From Aquariibacter albus (lineage in GTDB: Bacteria > Pseudomonadota > Gammaproteobacteria > Burkholderiales > Burkholderiaceae_C), in assembly GCF_014145335.1 (NCBI RefSeq), contig NZ_JACIVI010000001.1:1550001-1614000 (forward strand): a DNA stretch of 64,000 bases, in the 5' to 3' direction. Under the pieces are notes generated by a model. It ran no database searches, was not told where the DNA came from, and worked only from the letters and a program-made list of their open reading frames with translations. Position 1 is the first letter of the stretch. Each line of letters starts with the position of its first letter. Below, piece after piece: positions 49,553 to 58,355 of the stretch. The translations under genes were made by a program, and so were the position numbers.

Positions 49553-49855
49553 ATGGCCAAGCCCGTGAAACCCCGCCACGCCGGCTGGGGCTGGCTGCTG
49601 CTGGCCGTGGCCAACCTCGGCGCCGCCCTCTTCATCGGCCTGATGGCCTGGACCCTGGGCCAGGCGGCGGCGCCCTTCGAGGCCGTGCCGGCCCGGCCGC
49701 GCCTGGCCGCTGCGGCCTCCGGGGCGCGGGCCGCGCCACCGCCGGCCGCAGACGTCGCCGCGGCGACGCGCGCGCCGATGGGCGGCGAGGCCTCGCCCGA
49801 CTGGGCCCGGCCGGCGGAGCTGTCGCCGCATCACTTCGGCGTACCGGGCCGCTGA
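49553..49855 (+). CDS. Small membrane-anchored protein of the copper cluster
   Basis: A 100-residue protein with one N-terminal membrane helix (WGWLLLAVANLGAALFIGLM) and an Ala/Pro-rich, low-complexity outer part ending HHFGVPGR. The family is not recognised. It starts 5 bases after the PCu(A)C stop and is followed closely by a DUF2946 gene, so it belongs to the same operon. Confidence 0.65.
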   Translation: MAKPVKPRHAGWGWLLLAVANLGAALFIGLMAWTLGQAAAPFEAVPARPRLAAAASGARAAPPPAADVAAATRAPMGGEASPDWARPAELSPHHFGVPGR

Positions 49856-49859
49856 AACC

Positions 49860-50258
49860 ATGAATCCCCGGGCCGCCCTTTCGCCTGTGCGAGGCCGCGC
49901 GTACCGCGTTCGGCGCGGGCTGGCGCTCGCCCTGGCGATGCTGCTGCTGTGGGCGGCGGCGATTGCCCCGCTGGTCTCGCGCCTGCTGGCGCCGCCGCAG
50001 CGCGCGGCCGGCACGCCATGGGCGGAGGTCTGCCACAGCCCGGCGGCGGGCGAGGCCCGCCCCGCGGACCGGGCCGGACCCGAGGGCGAGGCCTGCGGCT
50101 ACTGCAAGCTCTTTCACCGCCTGCCGCTGCTGCGGGCCGACATGCCGGTGCCGATCGCGGCCCCGGCGGCGCACGCGATGCCCTGGCAGGCGCCGGTGCC
50201 GGACCGGGCGCTGCGGCGCCTGTGGCATCCGCCGGGACGCGGTCCGCCGGTCGCCTGA
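49860..50258 (+). CDS. Second DUF2946 family protein
   Basis: A 132-residue protein with a single N-terminal membrane segment (LALALAMLLLWAAAIAPLV) and the DUF2946-type metal-binding-like cluster EACGYCKLFHRLPLL. It parallels the first DUF2946 gene of this cluster, but the two differ in sequence outside the motif. It sits 4 bases after the small membrane gene and 142 bases before the oxidase genes. Confidence 0.75.
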   Translation: MNPRAALSPVRGRAYRVRRGLALALAMLLLWAAAIAPLVSRLLAPPQRAAGTPWAEVCHSPAAGEARPADRAGPEGEACGYCKLFHRLPLLRADMPVPIAAPAAHAMPWQAPVPDRALRRLWHPPGRGPPVA

Positions 50259-50400
50259 GCCTTCTCTCGCCCAGGCTCGCGGGATGAGCCTGGGCTCCCC
50301 CGCCGCCCTGCCCGGCCGGACGACTGCGTCCGGCCCCGCCCCGCTTTTGTCCCTGCCTTCCCATGCCCTTGCTGAACCCACCCGCCCGGAGGACCCCCTG

Positions 50401-52050
50401 ATGGATCAGGCCGTCGTCCTCCTGCTGCTGACCTTCCTGGTCTCCCTGTCCGCGCTGATGATCTTCGTCTGGTCGATGTCGCGCGGTTTCTTCGGCTCCG
50501 GTGAAACCGGCGCCGGCACGATCTTCGCGCCCGGTGAGCGCGGCCACGTCGAGGATCCGGCCCTCGATGCCCTGGGCCGGCGCCGCCTGCAGGATGCGAT
50601 GGGCGCGGCGCCCGCCGCGGCCGATGCCGAGGAGCTGGCCACACGCCTCGATGCCGACCGCTCCAGCGCCACCCCGGCCCTGGTCTGCCTGACGCTGGCC
50701 ATGGTCTGGCTGGTCTGGGGCTCGGTCTTCGGCCTGCTGGCTTCGCTGAAGCTGCATCTGCCGGACTGGCTGGTCTCGCAGGCCTGGCTGACCTTCGGCC
50801 GCATCCGGCCGGCGCACCTGAACATCGTCGGCTACGGCTGGTGTTCCTTCGCCGGCGTCGGCATCGCGCTGTGGCTGATCCCGCGGCTGCTGAAGACGCG
50901 GCTGGTCGGGGCGCGCTACGCGCTGTGGGGCGCAGGCCTCTGGCATGCCGGCGTCACGCTGGGCGTGGCGGCCCTGCTGGCCGGTTGGTCCGACGGCATG
51001 GAGTGGCTGGAATTCCCCTGGCCGGTCGACATCCTGCTCTTCCTCGGCGGCGGCCTGATGGGCGTGCCGCTGGCGCTGACGCTGCTGCAGCGCAAGGTGC
51101 ATCACCTGTATGTCTCGGTCTGGTACCTGGCCGCCGGGCTGCTGTGGTTCCCCGTGCTGTTCGCGGTGGCCAACATCCCCGGCCTGCATGTGGGCGTGCA
51201 GCAGGCGACGATGAACTGGTGGTACGGCCACAACGCGCTGGGCCTGTGGTTCACGCCGCTGGGCCTGGCCGCGGCCTATTACTTCATCCCCAAGGTGGTG
51301 GGCAAGCCGATCCACTCCTACAACCTCTCGCTGATCGGCTTCTGGGGCCTGGCCTTCTTCTACAGCCAGGTCGGCGGCCATCACCTGATCGGCGGGCCGG
51401 TGCCGAGCTGGTTCGTCACGATGAGCATCGTGCAGAGCATGATGATGGTGATCCCGGTGCTCGCGGTGGCGGTCAACCAGCACATGACGGTCTGGGGCAA
51501 CTTCCAGGCCCTGCGCCATTCGCCCACGCTGCGCTTCATCGTGCTGGGCACCATGCTCTACACCCTGGCCTCGGTGCAGGGCTCGCTGGAGAGCCTGCGC
51601 AGCGTGAATGCGGTGACGCACTTCACGCACTACACGGTCGCGCATGCGCACATCGGGCTCTACGGCTTCTTCAGCTTCGTGATGTTCGGCGCGATCTATT
51701 TCGTGATGCCGCGCATCACCGGCTGGGAGTGGCCCTTCCCGCGCCTGATCGAGCTGCATTTCTGGCTGGTCACGATCGGCTTCGGCATCTATGCGGTCTG
51801 GCTTTCCATCGGCGGCTGGCTGCAGGGCGTGGCCATGCTCGATGCGGCCCGGCCCTTCATGGACTCGGTGGCCGTGACCCTGCCCTACCTGAAGGCCCGC
51901 AGCCTGGGCGGCGGCCTGATGACGCTGGGCCATCTCGTCTTCGCCGGGCACTTCGCCGCGATGGTGCTGCGCTTCGGCCCGCGCCGGATCGGCGCGGCGG
52001 CCCTGGCCGATCTGCGCTGGACCGGCAAGCTGCAAGGAGTGAAGGCATGA
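50401..52050 (+). CDS. ccoN: cbb3-type cytochrome c oxidase catalytic subunit I (CcoN-like, extended)
   Basis: A 549-residue haem-copper oxidase subunit, longer than the usual 475. The haem and Cu(B) ligands are present: His in RPAHLNIVGYGW, NWWYGHNALG, the paired GGHHLIGG, and HYTVAHAHIGLYGF. The Tyr that cross-links to a Cu(B) His in cbb3 enzymes is conserved 44 residues after the WYGH His. Residues 1-80 form an extra part with one membrane helix and SRGFFGSGETGAGTIFAPGE, resembling the CcoS assembly protein. The ATG has no overlap upstream. It couples to the next gene by a four-base overlap. Confidence 0.88.
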   Translation: MDQAVVLLLLTFLVSLSALMIFVWSMSRGFFGSGETGAGTIFAPGERGHVEDPALDALGRRRLQDAMGAAPAAADAEELATRLDADRSSATPALVCLTLAMVWLVWGSVFGLLASLKLHLPDWLVSQAWLTFGRIRPAHLNIVGYGWCSFAGVGIALWLIPRLLKTRLVGARYALWGAGLWHAGVTLGVAALLAGWSDGMEWLEFPWPVDILLFLGGGLMGVPLALTLLQRKVHHLYVSVWYLAAGLLWFPVLFAVANIPGLHVGVQQATMNWWYGHNALGLWFTPLGLAAAYYFIPKVVGKPIHSYNLSLIGFWGLAFFYSQVGGHHLIGGPVPSWFVTMSIVQSMMMVIPVLAVAVNQHMTVWGNFQALRHSPTLRFIVLGTMLYTLASVQGSLESLRSVNAVTHFTHYTVAHAHIGLYGFFSFVMFGAIYFVMPRITGWEWPFPRLIELHFWLVTIGFGIYAVWLSIGGWLQGVAMLDAARPFMDSVAVTLPYLKARSLGGGLMTLGHLVFAGHFAAMVLRFGPRRIGAAALADLRWTGKLQGVKA

Positions 52051-52697
52051 AAGGCTCACTGACCGAGCTTCGGCTCGCTGCCGGCGCCATGGCCATCCTG
52101 GCCGGCGCCACCTCGCTGATGGTCATCGTGCCCTGGCTGCTGACCGACAAGGCCCACCCGGTGGGCACCGGCCTCAAGCCCTACACGCTGCAGGAGCTGC
52201 GCGGCCGCCAGCAATACATCGCCAACGGCTGCGTCTACTGCCATTCGCAGCAGCCGCGCGATCCGGGCCTCGGCCCGGACGTGGCGCGCGGCTGGGGCCG
52301 GCCTTCGGTGGCGCTGGACTACTACTACGACAGCCCGCACCTGCTCGGCACCATGCGCACCGGCCCGGACCTGATGAACATCGGCGCCCGCCAGCCCAGC
52401 CGCGACTGGCAGCTCGGCCACCTCTACCAGCCACGCGCCTACGTGGACGGCTCGATCATGCCGGCCTACCCCTTCCTCTTCCGCCTGAAGCGGCCCGAGG
52501 AAGTGGCGCCGGACGATGTGGTGCTGAACCTGCCGCCGGCCTTCGCGCCCGGCGCGTCCAAGGTGGTGGCCACGCCCGAGGCGCTGGACCTGGTGGCCTA
52601 CCTGCTGGCCCTGGACCGGACCTATCCGGTGGTGCCGCGGCCCGCTCCGGCGGCTTCGGCCGCCGAATCGCAAGCTGCCGCAGGAGGTGCCCGATGA
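52047..52697 (+). CDS. ccoO: cbb3-type oxidase subunit II (CcoO-like mono-haem cytochrome c)
   Basis: A 216-residue membrane-anchored cytochrome c: an N-terminal helix (LAAGAMAILAGATSLMVIV), then the CcoO signature YTLQELRGRQQYIANGCVYC followed by His (CVYCH haem site), SQQPRDPGLGPDVARGWGRP and LLGTMRTGPDLMNIGARQPS. The axial Met is in SIMPAYPFLF. It passes electrons to CcoN. Its start overlaps the ccoN stop and its stop overlaps the next gene. Confidence 0.9.
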   Translation: MKGSLTELRLAAGAMAILAGATSLMVIVPWLLTDKAHPVGTGLKPYTLQELRGRQQYIANGCVYCHSQQPRDPGLGPDVARGWGRPSVALDYYYDSPHLLGTMRTGPDLMNIGARQPSRDWQLGHLYQPRAYVDGSIMPAYPFLFRLKRPEEVAPDDVVLNLPPAFAPGASKVVATPEALDLVAYLLALDRTYPVVPRPAPAASAAESQAAAGGAR

Positions 52698-53299
52698 AAT
52701 GGCCCTTCCGCGCCAGCTCGGCCCACACCCGCGAGCAGGTCGACCCCGACGAGGCCGACCGGCCGCTGCCCTGGTTCCTGCCGATGTTCATCGGCGCCAT
52801 GGTGATGTGGGGGGCCTACTACATCGTCGAGACCCCCTCGGGCGGCGACAGCCTGCTCGGTGACCAGCGCAGCCTCGAGGCCCTGATGCCCAAGGCCGAG
52901 GACCCGTCCGGCGCCGCCAAGGTGGATGGCGCCGGACTGTTCGGTGCCAAGTGCGCCGCTTGCCATCAGGCCAGCGGGGCCGGCGTGCCGGGGGTGTTTC
53001 CGCCCCTGGTGAATTCCGAATGGGTGATCGGCGACCCCAAGGTGCTCGCCCGCATCCTGCTGCACGGCATCAGCGGCGAGCTGAGCGTGCTGGGCACTGT
53101 CTACAAGGGCGCGATGCCCAGCTTCAAGAGCCTGAGCGACGCCGAGCTGGCCGCGCTGATGAGCCATCTGCGCAGCCAGTGGGGCAACAGCGCCGGGCCG
53201 GTCCAGCCCGAGCGGGTGAAGGCCGAGCGCGAAGCCACGGCCGAGCGCAGCGCGCCCTATGAGGGCGAGGCCGGCCTGAAGGCGGAGCTGGGCCTGTGA
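52694..53299 (+). CDS. Membrane-anchored mono-haem cytochrome c (CcoP-position subunit)
   Basis: A 201-residue protein with an N-terminal membrane helix (PWFLPMFIGAMVMWGAYYIV) and one haem site, FGAKCAACHQASGAGVPGVF, plus an axial Met in YKGAMPSFKSLSD. It takes the position of CcoP but has one haem, not the two of typical CcoP, so this oxidase is a reduced or variant cbb3. It overlaps ccoO and the following SCO gene by four bases each. Confidence 0.85.
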   Translation: MKWPFRASSAHTREQVDPDEADRPLPWFLPMFIGAMVMWGAYYIVETPSGGDSLLGDQRSLEALMPKAEDPSGAAKVDGAGLFGAKCAACHQASGAGVPGVFPPLVNSEWVIGDPKVLARILLHGISGELSVLGTVYKGAMPSFKSLSDAELAALMSHLRSQWGNSAGPVQPERVKAEREATAERSAPYEGEAGLKAELGL

Positions 53300-53928
53300 A
53301 CCGGCGCGGGCTCTGCGCAACCGCGCTGACGCTCGGCGCCTGCGGCGGCAGCCTGTGGGCGGCCACCGAGGGCCTGCGCGTCTTCACCGCCGAGGGCGCG
53401 CGGGCTTGGGCGGTCGCGCAGCGGCCGCCTGCGCTGCCGCGCCTGGCGCTGCGCGACCACGCGGGCTCCGACTTCGAGCTGGTGCAGACCGTGCAGGCCA
53501 GCGGCTCGGCCTGGATCCTGGCCTTCCTCTACACCCGCTGCCGCAGCCTGTGCAGCGTACTGAGCACGCAGTTGCGCGGCATGCAGCGCAGCCTGCAGGC
53601 CAGCGGCTGGGCCGGGCCGGTGCAGCTGCTGCTCATCAGCTTCGACCCGCTGGAAGACCGGCCGCCCGTGCTGGCCCGGCATGCCCGGCGCTTCGGCTTC
53701 AGCGGCCCCGGCTGGCGCCTGGCCGTGCCCGAGAACGCGGCGGCGCTGCAGCCCCTGCTGCGCACCGTCGGCCTGCAGCTGCTGCCGCTGCCGGGCGGCG
53801 AGTTCGAGCACAACGCCGCCTTCCACCTGGTCGACGCCCAGGCCAGGCTGCGCGCCATCCTGCCGCTCAACCGCGCCGACAAAGCCCTGCTCCAGGCCAG
53901 CCGCCTGGCGCGGCCCGCTGCGGCATGA
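53296..53928 (+). CDS. SCO1/SenC family copper chaperone
   Basis: A 210-residue protein with an N-terminal signal-type segment (ALTLGACGGSLWAATEG) and the SCO thioredoxin fold: LAFLYTRCRSLCSVLSTQL holds the CxxxC copper-binding pair, followed by VQLLLISFDPLED. The third ligand His appears as EHNAAFHLVD. SCO proteins deliver copper to oxidases. The GTG start overlaps the cytochrome stop. Residues around the Cys pair (YTRCRSLC) differ slightly from the usual YTRCPDVC. Confidence 0.85.
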   Translation: MNRRGLCATALTLGACGGSLWAATEGLRVFTAEGARAWAVAQRPPALPRLALRDHAGSDFELVQTVQASGSAWILAFLYTRCRSLCSVLSTQLRGMQRSLQASGWAGPVQLLLISFDPLEDRPPVLARHARRFGFSGPGWRLAVPENAAALQPLLRTVGLQLLPLPGGEFEHNAAFHLVDAQARLRAILPLNRADKALLQASRLARPAAA

Positions 53929-54494
53929 AGCGCCTGGCCTGTCCGGCGGCCGGCCTGGCCCTGCTGGGCCTGCTGCTGCATCCGCTGATGCGCGAGCTGC
54001 TCAGCGCGCGCATGAGCCTGCACCTGGGCCTGCAGCTGCCGGCCCTGCTGGCGGCCGGCCTGCTGATCGCCTGGCCCGCCCGCCATGGCCTGGCCCGCGC
54101 GCTCGCGCCCTGGAACCCCCAGGGCCTGAACAGCGCGCTGCTGCTGCTGACCCTGGCCAGCCTGGCCATGCTGCCGCGGGTGATCGACGCGGTGCTGGCC
54201 GAGCCGGCCCTGGAGGCCGCCAAGCTGGTCGCGCTGCCCCTGGGTGGCGTGCTGCTGGCCGTGCACCGCGTGGCGGCCGGCACGGTCATGCAGGCCTTCC
54301 TGATCGGCAACGTGGCCTGGATGCTGGCCGTCGGCGGCCTGCTGATGCTCGACGCCGAGCTGCGCTACTGCAATGCCTACCTGATCGACGACCAGCAGCA
54401 CACCGGCCTGCTGATGCTGCTGGCCGCCGGACTCCTGCCCCTGGGCCTGTGGCCCCGGCGCGCCGCCGCCCCACCCTGCCCCGCACAAGCCTGA
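53925..54494 (+). CDS. Polytopic membrane protein in the oxidase operon
   Basis: A 189-residue protein with about five hydrophobic segments (for example LPALLAAGLLIAWPA, LALPLGG-like and AFLIGNVAWMLAVGGLLM). I do not recognise the family. Its coupling with the SCO gene (four-base overlap) and its place at the end of the oxidase run suggest an assembly or metal-handling role, inferred from position only. Confidence 0.7.
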   Translation: MKRLACPAAGLALLGLLLHPLMRELLSARMSLHLGLQLPALLAAGLLIAWPARHGLARALAPWNPQGLNSALLLLTLASLAMLPRVIDAVLAEPALEAAKLVALPLGGVLLAVHRVAAGTVMQAFLIGNVAWMLAVGGLLMLDAELRYCNAYLIDDQQHTGLLMLLAAGLLPLGLWPRRAAAPPCPAQA

Positions 54495-54509
54495 ACCACG
54501 AGACACACG

Positions 54510-56561
54510 ATGACCACCCTGCCCCACCCCCATCCCCTGGCCGCCGCCCTGCTGCTGGCCTTCGCCAGCCTGCCGCTGCAGGCCCAGAACGGGGCCGCCG
54601 CCGAGGCCGATGCCAGCTTCGACATCGGCCGCGTCACCATCCACGCCGGCAGCCGCGGCCCGCTGGGCACGCGGCGCCTGCTGACCTCGGTCGACGTGCT
54701 CAATGAAGAGCGCCTGGCCGAGCGCAATGCCTTCTCCAACTTCGAGCTCTTCGACCAGCTGCCGGGCGTGATGCTGACCGGCTTCAACCAGGGCACGACG
54801 AATGGCAAGGTCTCCTTCCGCGGCTTCAATGGCGAGGGCGAGGTCAATGCCGTCAAGCTGCTGATCGACGGCATCCCGGCCAACAGCAACAACGGCAACA
54901 TGCCCTACCTGGACATGGTCTTCCCGCTGGAGCTGCAGGCCGTGGAGGTGGTGCGCGGCACCAACGACGCGCGCTACGGCCTGCACAACATCGCCGGCAC
55001 GGTCAACCTGGTGCCGCGCCGCGGCGGCAACGAAACCCTCGCCCGCGCCGCCGTCGGCAGCTTCAACAGCGTGGACCTGCAGCTGGCCAAGGGCATCGAG
55101 ACCGAGCGCTGGACGCAGAACTACTTCATCGGCCACAAGCGCACGGACGGCTGGCGCGAGCACTCCGAGGCCGACAAGACCGCGCTCTCGGGCCAGTGGT
55201 TCTACAAGGGCGGGCGCTGGACGGCCGGCCTGGTGCTGCGCGCCTACGAGAGCACGGCCCAGGAACCGGGCTACCTGACCGAAGCCCAGGTACGTGCCGA
55301 CCGCAAGCAGACGAACGCCTACAACGCCACCGACGGCGGGGATCGCCGCATGAGCCAGGCCGCGATCCATGGGGACGCCCAGGCCGGCGAGCGGCTCGAT
55401 GTCTCCTTCCGGCTCTACCGCAACCGCTTCGAGGACCAGCGCTGGGTGCGCTTCTCGGCGGCCGGTGCGCAGCAGGAGCGGCGGGCCGATGAAACCCACA
55501 CCGGCGCCCGCGCCACGGCCGTCTGGCGGCCGACCGTGCCGGGCCTGCAGGCCTTCGCGCTGGAAGGCGGGGTGGACACCGAACGCCAGGACAACCTCAA
55601 CCAGCGCTTCCGCACCGTGGACCGCGTGCGCCAGGCCCAGACCCGCGACCTGGACTACGCGCTGAACGTGCACGGCGCCTTCGTGCAGGCCGTGCTGCAG
55701 CCCACCGCGGCCTTCAAGCTGGTGCCGGCCCTGCGCTTCGACCGCCTGAGCGGCGAGCTGCGCAACCCCCTGGCCGCCGTGGCGGCCGACCGCATCGGCG
55801 AGATCAACGACTACGGCACGATCCGTCAGCCCAAGATCAGCGCGGTGTGGACGCCCAGCGAAGCCACCACCCTCTACGCCAACTGGGGTCGCACCTGGCA
55901 GGTCGGCACCGAGGCCGCGACTTTCAAGACCGGCGCCCGCGTGCGCGACCTGGCCCCCTCGATCAACGACGGCGCCGAGCTGGGCCTGAAGTTCAAGCCC
56001 GGCTTCGACCTGGACGGCCGCCTCGCCGTCTGGCAGCAGAAGGCCAGCAACGAGGTGCTGCGCCGCCTGGGCGACCCGAGCGGCGATTCCGACAACATTG
56101 GCGGCACCCGCCGCCGTGGCCTGGACCTGCAACTGGCCTGGCGCCCCGCCGGCCCGCTGCAGGCCTGGATGGCCGCCGCCTTCCAGCGCGCGCGCATCAC
56201 CGAAGGCGCCGGCCCCGCCGACCCCACCCGCGGCAAGGAGCTGGACCATGTGCCGCGCCAGATCGTCTCCGCCGGCCTGGACTGGCTGCCCGGCGAGGGC
56301 TGGGCGCTCAAGGCCTGGGCCCAGCACCAGGGCGACTACGAGCTGACCCGCAACAATGACGCCGGCCGCTTCGGCGGCTTCACCCTGCTCAACCTCGGCC
56401 TCAGCAAGGCCCTGAATGCCAACCTGAAGCTGGAAGCTCAGGTGCTGAACCTGATGAATCGCGAATACGCCTACGCCTACTTCGACACCACGGCCAATGC
56501 CCCGCTGCTCTCGCCGGGCGCGCCGCGCAGCGTCTGGCTGGCGATCAGCGCGCGCTACTGA
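54510..56561 (+). CDS. TonB-dependent outer-membrane receptor (putative copper)
   Basis: A 683-residue receptor: signal peptide LAAALLLAFASLPLQAQN, an N-terminal plug domain (IGRVTIHAGSRG, QLPGVMLTGFNQGTTNGKVS, ELQAVEVVRGTNDARYGLHN), and a C-terminal beta-barrel ending in an aromatic residue (AISARY). It probably imports a metal chelate across the outer membrane. Copper is inferred from the surrounding copper genes; iron or another metal is possible. It begins 15 bases after the membrane protein gene. Confidence 0.88.
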   Translation: MTTLPHPHPLAAALLLAFASLPLQAQNGAAAEADASFDIGRVTIHAGSRGPLGTRRLLTSVDVLNEERLAERNAFSNFELFDQLPGVMLTGFNQGTTNGKVSFRGFNGEGEVNAVKLLIDGIPANSNNGNMPYLDMVFPLELQAVEVVRGTNDARYGLHNIAGTVNLVPRRGGNETLARAAVGSFNSVDLQLAKGIETERWTQNYFIGHKRTDGWREHSEADKTALSGQWFYKGGRWTAGLVLRAYESTAQEPGYLTEAQVRADRKQTNAYNATDGGDRRMSQAAIHGDAQAGERLDVSFRLYRNRFEDQRWVRFSAAGAQQERRADETHTGARATAVWRPTVPGLQAFALEGGVDTERQDNLNQRFRTVDRVRQAQTRDLDYALNVHGAFVQAVLQPTAAFKLVPALRFDRLSGELRNPLAAVAADRIGEINDYGTIRQPKISAVWTPSEATTLYANWGRTWQVGTEAATFKTGARVRDLAPSINDGAELGLKFKPGFDLDGRLAVWQQKASNEVLRRLGDPSGDSDNIGGTRRRGLDLQLAWRPAGPLQAWMAAAFQRARITEGAGPADPTRGKELDHVPRQIVSAGLDWLPGEGWALKAWAQHQGDYELTRNNDAGRFGGFTLLNLGLSKALNANLKLEAQVLNLMNREYAYAYFDTTANAPLLSPGAPRSVWLAISARY

Positions 56562-57148
56562 GCCCCGGCCCGGAGAGTCGGCGTGAGGCGTCTTGTCATC
56601 CTGGCCCTGGGGCCTTGGGCGCCTGGGCTGACGATGCCCTTGGCGAGGCTTGGGTCGGGGTGGAGCGGCGCGGGGTCGGGGGGGAGCGGCACGAGGCCGC
56701 GGTGGAGCGGCGCGGGGTCGGGCTTGAGCGGCGCGGGGCCGCGCCGGCGCGCAAGGGCTTCGTGTCCCCCGGGCCGCTGCGCGGCCCTCCTCCTTGACCT
56801 GCGCCCTTGCGCGCCGGCACGGCCCCGCGATGCCACCCTCGGTGTTCCGGCCCGCGCCCTGGGTCGCAAGGCCACCGTCGGCGTTCCGGCCCGCGCCCTG
56901 GGTCGCAGGGCCACCCGTGGGGCTTCTGGCCTGCACCCTGGGCCGCGCGCAGGAGGCTGGGCAGGCCTGCTGCGAAGGTCAAGGAGGAGGCCGCCAAGCG
57001 GCCGGGGGACACGCAGCAGCAGGCCTGCCCAGCCTCCGGCCCAAGCCAAGTGCAAGCGTCCCCTGCTGACGGACCACGTGCCTCCCGTCCTGCACCCGGC
57101 ACGCCGTGCCGCCACACCCTGCGCCCGGCCCGCCGGGCCGGCCCCGGC
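56562..57148. repeat. Repeat-rich 587-bp spacer between the TonB receptor and PepSY genes
   Basis: No supportable gene lies here. The region contains three structures: four copies of a 21-bp unit (56660-56743, GTGGAGCGGCGCGGGGTCGGG type); three copies of a 39-bp unit (56832-56948, the last one degenerate); and a 22-bp perfect inverted repeat (arms 56952-56973 and 57016-57037, 42-base loop). A segment near 56773 (CCGCTGCGCGGCCCTCCTCC) recurs inverted near 56990. Strong secondary structure in RNA and DNA is expected. Confidence 0.85.
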
Positions 57149-58324
57149 ATGAGCCGCGCCCGCCGCCTCTGGCTGCGGCTGCACCGCTGGCTGGGCCTGG
57201 GCCTGGCCCTGTGGTTCGTGCTGGTCGGCCTGACGGGCAGCGTGCTGGCCTTCTATCCCGAGCTGGATGCCCTGCTCGACACCCGCCTGGCGCGGCGCGA
57301 GGGCGCGCCGCCGATGACGCTGGAACAGGCCTACGCCGCCCTGCAGGCGGCCCACCCCCAGCGCGGGCCGGGCTGGCGGCTGGAGATCCCGCAGGCCCCG
57401 GGCGAGCCCCTGACCGCCCGCTACCTCCGCCCGGCGGAAACGCGCGGCCAGGGCTTCGCGCCCCTGCTGGCCACCGTGGACCCGGCCACCCGGCAGGTGG
57501 TGCTCAACCGCTTCTGGGGCCAGCACCTCACCACCTGGGTCTACGACCTGCACTACAGCCTGCTGCTGGGCAAGCACGGCGTGACGGCGGTGGGGATCGG
57601 CGGCGGGCTGATGATGGTCTCGCTGCTCAGCGGCCTGTGGCTGTGGTGGCCGCGCGGCGGTGGCTGGCGGGCGGCCTGGCGGCTCAAGCTGCGCGGCGCC
57701 GCGCCGGCCCGGCGCCATCACGACCTGCACAAGCTCGGCGGCTGGCTGGCCCTGCCCCTGCTGGGCATGCTGGCCTTCAGCGGCCTGCTGCTCGCCCTGC
57801 CGCACTGGACGCAGCCGGTGATCGCCGCCTTCAGCCCCCTGACGCCGCTGCCGTCCGTCCCGCAAGGCTTCCCCGAGCCACGCCGCCTGAGCGTGGACCA
57901 GGCCGTGGCCGTCGCCGAAGCCGCCTGGCCCGGCGCCCGCGCCCGCTGGGTCGACCCCCCGGCCGAGGCGGGCAGCCCCTGGCGCGTGCGCCTGCGCCAG
58001 CCCGATGAACCCGGTGTGCGCTTCCCCGCCACCCTGGTCTGGATCGACGACGCCAGCGGCGAGATCGTCGCCGCCCGCGACCCGCGGGCCTTCACCGCCG
58101 GCGATGTGTTCTGGCAATGGATGCATCCCCTGCACATGGGCGAAGCCTTCGGCCTGCCCGGCCGCGCCGGGGTCGCCGCCGCCGGCCTGCTGCCCCTGCT
58201 GCTGGCCTGGACGGGCTGGCGGCGCTGGCGGGACAAGCGGCGGGCGAGGAAGGTGGGGGCGACGCGGCGGGGAGCGACCCGCGGCGGCAGCGGGACAGCA
58301 GTGGGCGGCAGACAGGGCTCCTAA
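57149..58324 (+). CDS. PepSY-domain membrane protein
   Basis: A 391-residue membrane protein of the PepSY-associated type: an N-terminal helix (LHRWLGLGLALWFVLVGLTG), a periplasmic PepSY region (LEQAYAALQAAHP), two more helices around VYDLHYSLLLGKHGVTAVG and LHKLGGWLALPLLGMLAFSG, a second PepSY-like stretch, and a final helix near WQWMHPLHMGEAFGLPGR. Conserved His residues in HRW, LHYS, DLHK and MHPLHMGE suggest metal or haem binding. Such proteins often accompany siderophore or metal receptors, as here. Confidence 0.85.
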   Translation: MSRARRLWLRLHRWLGLGLALWFVLVGLTGSVLAFYPELDALLDTRLARREGAPPMTLEQAYAALQAAHPQRGPGWRLEIPQAPGEPLTARYLRPAETRGQGFAPLLATVDPATRQVVLNRFWGQHLTTWVYDLHYSLLLGKHGVTAVGIGGGLMMVSLLSGLWLWWPRGGGWRAAWRLKLRGAAPARRHHDLHKLGGWLALPLLGMLAFSGLLLALPHWTQPVIAAFSPLTPLPSVPQGFPEPRRLSVDQAVAVAEAAWPGARARWVDPPAEAGSPWRVRLRQPDEPGVRFPATLVWIDDASGEIVAARDPRAFTAGDVFWQWMHPLHMGEAFGLPGRAGVAAAGLLPLLLAWTGWRRWRDKRRARKVGATRRGATRGGSGTAVGGRQGS

Positions 58325-58355
58325 ACTGGGAGACCGTCCTCGCCCCACCCCCGCC

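Noticed and set aside
53529-56936. A 1135-codon minus-strand open frame under the TonB receptor
   Set aside because: It is antisense to the SCO, membrane protein and receptor genes; it begins in the repeat spacer and contains no domain.
56660-56948. The tandem repeats as a CRISPR array
   Set aside because: The units are directly adjacent, with no unique spacers, and no cas genes are near.
56583-57152. A 189-codon frame in the repeat spacer
   Set aside because: It consists of the tandem repeats read through, has no ribosome binding site, and overlaps the PepSY start.
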